Shown here: positions 6,327 to 9,259 of the stretch, in pieces
How the letters are laid out: each line of letters starts with the position of its first letter
How positions within the stretch are numbered: position 1 is the first letter of the stretch
Assembly (NCBI GenBank): GCA_963977625.1
Contig: CAXBPX010000052.1
Location: 1-9,259 of the forward strand
Origin: ZLKRG08 sp963977625
GTDB taxonomy: Bacteria; Actinomycetota; Actinomycetes; Nanopelagicales; Nanopelagicaceae
Direction of reading: 5' to 3'
DNA length: 9,259 nt
Notes under the pieces: model-generated
Told to the model about the DNA's origin: nothing
Databases searched by the model: none
Seen by the model: the letters and a program-made list of their open reading frames with translations, nothing else
Made by a program: the position numbers and the translations under genes

Positions 6327-7568
6327 TTAATTGCCATATTCTGCGATTGAAGCGTTCAATGCGATGTCATTGCGGTAGAAAGACCCCGCTAGTTTTACTT
6401 GAGAAATTGTGCGATACGCCTTATCTCTTGCCTGCGTTAAATCAGATCCCAATCCGGTGACCGTTAGCACTCTGCCACCTGCTGAAACCAGGCCATCTAT
6501 ATTTTTTGTTCCAGCGTGGAAAATTTTCACGCCATCACTTGGATTCAAATTGGAAATTGCATCTCCAGTTTTAACTTCAGATGGATAACCATTTGCTGCT
6601 AATACAACTGTGACCGCAGATTCATCGCGCCACTCCAATACTGAATCGATTAAATCTCCAGTTGCCGCTTTGTAAAGTAATTGTGCTAGCGGAGTTTTAA
6701 GTCGCGGAATCAAAACTTGAGTTTCTGGATCACCAAAGCGGGCATTAAATTCAATAACTTTTATGCCGCGATCCGTAACTGCAAGTCCTGCATAAAGTAA
6801 CCCAACAAATGGTGTACCGCGCGCCGCCATTTCTGCAATTACTGGAGCTAAAACTTGTTCATAGGTATCTTCGATAATGTCAGATGGCGCCCAAGGTAAT
6901 GGCGAATAAGCGCCCATGCCGCCAGTATTTGGCCCAGCATCATTATCGTATGCACGTTTGAAATCTTGTGCTGGTTGCATCGGCAGAATATTGGTGCCAT
7001 CAGAAATTCCAAAGAGGGAAATCTCAGGACCTTTTAAATACTCTTCAATAACTACCCGAGTACATGAGAGCGCATGTTGTAGCGCCACTTCGCGATCTTC
7101 AGTGACGACCACACCTTTACCTGCAGCTAGCCCATCATCTTTAACTACAAATGGTGCGCCAAAGGTATCTAACGCATTTTCGATCTCTTTTTGATTTTCG
7201 CACGTAAATGATTTTGCAGTTGGCACACCAGCATCGCGCATGACACCTTTAGCAAAGTGTTTTGAACCTTCAATTTGTGCTGCAGCTTTTGAAGGGCCAA
7301 ATACGGCAAATTTAGCTAAGCGCAGTTCGTCTGCCACGCCATTTACTAACGGCACCTCAGGACCAATCACAACTAAATCCACTGCTAAAGATTTAGCTAA
7401 ATTAACAATTGCAGCATTGTCAGAAATTGAAAGCTCATGAATTGTGGCAAGTTCTGCGATACCAGGATTACCTGGCGCAGCATGTAATTCGGTTACCGAT
7501 TTATCTGCTGATAGTCCTGTGGCTAGCGCATGTTCGCGTCCACCGCTTCCTATCAGCAGCACCTTCAT
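6327..7568 (-). CDS. purD: Phosphoribosylamine--glycine ligase (GAR synthetase)
   Basis: Second step of the pathway: phosphoribosylamine plus glycine plus ATP gives GAR. It is an ATP-grasp enzyme of 413 residues, the size of a stand-alone bacterial PurD, with no fused PurM or PurN domain. Motifs: MKVLLIGSGGREHAL (1-15, N-terminal domain), IGPEVPLVNGVAD (68-80), FGPSKAAAQIEGSKHFAK (90-107), the ATP-grasp lysine region VVKDDGLAAGKGVVV (141-155), EEYLKGPEISLF (175-186), QDFKRAYDNDAGPNTGGMGAYSP (201-223) and the signature EFNARFGDPETQ (273-284). The start is ATG, 2 bases after the purA stop. The nearest purine-rich element (AAGGA) lies about 12 bases upstream, further than usual, so re-initiation after purA is plausible. 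The stop is followed by the 26-base spacer before purB, the longest gap in the window. Confidence 0.98.
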   Translation of the reverse strand: MKVLLIGSGGREHALATGLSADKSVTELHAAPGNPGIAELATIHELSISDNAAIVNLAKSLAVDLVVIGPEVPLVNGVADELRLAKFAVFGPSKAAAQIEGSKHFAKGVMRDAGVPTAKSFTCENQKEIENALDTFGAPFVVKDDGLAAGKGVVVTEDREVALQHALSCTRVVIEEYLKGPEISLFGISDGTNILPMQPAQDFKRAYDNDAGPNTGGMGAYSPLPWAPSDIIEDTYEQVLAPVIAEMAARGTPFVGLLYAGLAVTDRGIKVIEFNARFGDPETQVLIPRLKTPLAQLLYKAATGDLIDSVLEWRDESAVTVVLAANGYPSEVKTGDAISNLNPSDGVKIFHAGTKNIDGLVSAGGRVLTVTGLGSDLTQARDKAYRTISQVKLAGSFYRNDIALNASIAEYGN

Positions 7569-7570
7569 CG

Positions 7571-8854
7571 TTAGATAAATTCCTTGACGACGATGGTTTG
7601 ATCGCGCCCCGGCCCGACACCGATGGCCGACATTGGAGCGCCACTAATCTTCTCTAAATATTTCACATACTTCTGCGCGTTAGCTGGTAGCTCTTCAAAT
7701 TTTTTGCAATTGGAAATATCTTCTTTCCAACCATCCAAATATTCATAAATTGGTTTAGCATGATGAAAATCAGATTGTGAAGCCGGAACTTCTTCAATTC
7801 GCTTGCCATCAATTTCATATGCGACGCAAACTGGGATTTTCTCCCAACCAGTTAAGACATCTAACTTAGTTAAAAAGAAATCAGTTAAACCATTAACGCG
7901 AGTTGCGTATCTTGCAATTGGCGCATCAAACCAACCGCAACGTCGATTACGTCCAGTGGTAACACCTACTTCGCCACCAATGCGACGCAGCGCTTCTCCA
8001 TCTTCATCAAATAATTCCGTTGGAAAAGGGCCACTGCCAACGCGAGTTGTGTAAGCTTTTAAAATACCGATTACTCGATCAATTTTGGTTGGTCCAATTC
8101 CAGAGCCTGTACAAGCCCCGCCTGCAGTTGGATTTGATGAAGTCACATATGGATATGTTCCGTGATCAACATCTAGCAAAGTACCTTGTGAGCCTTCAAG
8201 AAGCACGGTTTTCCCTGCTTCTAAAGCTTTATTTAAAATAAGCGCAGTGTCTGCAACATATGGACGCAAGATTTCTGCATAATTTAAATACTCAGCAAGT
8301 ACATCTTCGACATTAATGTTGTTGCGATTAAAAACTTTTACCAAAACTTGGTTCTTATCTTTAAGCGCAGCTTCTAGCTTTTGTCGCAAAATAGAGGTAT
8401 CAAATAAATCTTGCACTCGAATACCGATGCGATTGATCTTGTCTGCATACGCAGGTCCGATACCACGACCAGTAGTACCGATTTTTGCTTTACCTAAGAA
8501 ACGCTCAGTGACTTTATCAATGGTGCGATGATAGGGAGTAATCAAATGTGCATTAAGCGAAATAGTTAATTTAGAAGTATCTATTCCGCGTTCGTTTAAA
8601 CCTTTGATTTCTTCAAGTAGTACCGCTGGGTCGATTACCACACCGTTTCCGATTACTGGTACGCAATTTGAAGAGAGAATTCCGGAAGGCAAAAGATGTA
8701 ACGCATACTTTTGATCTCCGATTACCACTGTATGGCCAGCATTATTTCCACCTTGGTAGCGGACTACGTAATCAACGCGATCACCTAATAGGTCAGTGGC
8801 TTTACCTTTTCCTTCGTCGCCCCATTGCGCACCAAGGAGAACTAATGCTGGCAC
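7571..8854 (-). CDS. purA: Adenylosuccinate synthetase
   Basis: GTP-dependent joining of IMP and aspartate to adenylosuccinate, the first step of the AMP branch; PurB from the same cluster completes it. At 427 residues it matches the bacterial enzyme closely. Motifs: GAQWGDEGKGK (8-18, phosphate loop with catalytic Asp13), QGGNNAGHTVV (34-44, His41; same positions as in E. coli PurA), GTTGRGIGPAYADK (126-139, family signature), LLEGSQGTLLDVDHGTYPYV (218-237), TTGRNRRCGWFD (299-310), TKLDVL, and the C-terminal GVGPGRDQTI guanine-binding end. The start is GTG at 8854-8852, only 9 bases after the fba stop. No good Shine-Dalgarno is visible there. The family normally begins about this close to the phosphate loop, so the start is well supported. 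I see no promoter or terminator between fba and purA. Confidence 0.98.
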   Translation of the reverse strand: MPALVLLGAQWGDEGKGKATDLLGDRVDYVVRYQGGNNAGHTVVIGDQKYALHLLPSGILSSNCVPVIGNGVVIDPAVLLEEIKGLNERGIDTSKLTISLNAHLITPYHRTIDKVTERFLGKAKIGTTGRGIGPAYADKINRIGIRVQDLFDTSILRQKLEAALKDKNQVLVKVFNRNNINVEDVLAEYLNYAEILRPYVADTALILNKALEAGKTVLLEGSQGTLLDVDHGTYPYVTSSNPTAGGACTGSGIGPTKIDRVIGILKAYTTRVGSGPFPTELFDEDGEALRRIGGEVGVTTGRNRRCGWFDAPIARYATRVNGLTDFFLTKLDVLTGWEKIPVCVAYEIDGKRIEEVPASQSDFHHAKPIYEYLDGWKEDISNCKKFEELPANAQKYVKYLEKISGAPMSAIGVGPGRDQTIVVKEFI

Positions 8855-8863
8855 AGTTAAAAC

Positions 8864-9259
8864 TTATTTCTTTAGTGAAGTTCCGGTGGAACGAAGATCT
8901 TCGCAAGCATGTACAACACGAGCAGCCATACCAGCTTCAGCTGATTTGCCCCATGCGCGTGGGTCGTACATCTTTTTATTGCCAACTTCGCCATCAATTT
9001 TTAATACGCCATCGTAATTCTTGAGCATATGTTCAACGACTGGGCGAGTAAATGCATACTGAGTATCGGTATCGATATTCATCTTGATTACACCGTAATC
9101 AAGCGCTTCGCGAATTTCCGAAAGTAATGAGCCAGAACCACCATGGAAAACTAGGTCCATTGGCTTAGATCCAGCGGCCATGCCTAATTCTTTTGCAACA
9201 GCTTCCTGCAAAGTTGCCAGAATCTTTGGCTGTAAAACCACGTTACCTGGTTTGTACAC
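8864..9259 (-). CDS. fba: Class II fructose-bisphosphate aldolase, C-terminal part, cut by window edge
   Basis: Zinc-dependent aldolase of glycolysis and gluconeogenesis that splits or forms fructose 1,6-bisphosphate. Only the last 131 codons are inside the window. The GTG at the right edge reads as the internal Val of a VYKPGN motif and is not a start; the true start lies beyond base 9259. Visible class IIA features (fragment numbering): VFHGGSGS (37-44, His39 as a zinc ligand, with Gly and Ser of the phosphate site), KMNIDTDTQYA (59-69), TRPVVEHMLKNYDGVLKIDG (71-90) and YDPRAWGKSAEAGMAARV (98-115). This end is very similar to actinobacterial Fba proteins. The gene stops with TAA 9 bases before purA on the same strand, so the two are probably co-transcribed. 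The symbol could equally be written fbaA. Confidence 0.95.
   Translation of the reverse strand: MYKPGNVVLQPKILATLQEAVAKELGMAAGSKPMDLVFHGGSGSLLSEIREALDYGVIKMNIDTDTQYAFTRPVVEHMLKNYDGVLKIDGEVGNKKMYDPRAWGKSAEAGMAARVVHACEDLRSTGTSLKK

Noticed and set aside
8668..9024. A 118-codon plus-strand open frame antisense to the start of purA and the end of fba.
   Set aside because: It lies opposite two clearly conserved genes and its protein has no recognisable family or domain pattern. It is a shadow frame.
9257..9259. The GTG at the right edge as the start of a small 131-residue gene.
   Set aside because: The translation begins inside the conserved VYKPGN motif of class II aldolase, so this is an internal valine codon of a gene cut by the window.

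Overview
The window is one co-directional gene cluster, with every gene on the minus strand: nine de novo purine biosynthesis genes (including PurF, cut by the window edge), one small conserved sterol-carrier-like gene, and the 3' end of fructose-bisphosphate aldolase. In the direction of transcription (right to left) the order is fba (partial), purA, purD, purB, purC, purS, purQ, purL, an SCP-like gene, then purF (partial, running off the left edge). There are only four intergenic gaps (9, 2, 26 and 2 bases, 39 in total). The other five junctions overlap by 1 or 4 bases. No stretch longer than 26 bases lacks a gene, and I see no tRNA, rRNA, mobile element, CRISPR array, riboswitch or terminator hairpin.

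Organism: the gene content points to an actinobacterium. The signs are the small PurL with separate PurS and PurQ, the SCP-like gene between purL and purF, and actinobacterial-style protein ends such as the MSGF start of PurC. The base composition is low for that phylum (about 40-45% G+C on lines counted by eye). Together with the extreme compactness, this suggests a streamlined freshwater planktonic actinobacterium of the acI type (Nanopelagicales, 'Ca. Planktophila'/'Ca. Nanopelagicus' relatives). This placement is an inference from recognition, not from a search.

How the genes work together: PurF starts the pathway from PRPP and glutamine. PurD adds glycine. PurS, PurQ and PurL form the three-subunit FGAM synthase. 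PurC makes SAICAR. PurB releases fumarate from SAICAR and later from adenylosuccinate. PurA commits IMP to AMP. GAR transformylase (PurN/PurT), PurM, PurE/PurK and PurH are not in the window; purM would be expected just downstream of purF. Clear Shine-Dalgarno sequences stand before purS and purB, with a weaker one before the SCP-like gene. Most overlapping starts lack one and probably depend on translational coupling.

Novelty: this is mainly an ordinary housekeeping region. The least understood part is the SCP-like gene inside the purine operon. Secondary points are the close fba-purA linkage, a repeated 17-base sequence at two stop/start junctions, and a His-to-Asn change in a conserved PurQ loop.
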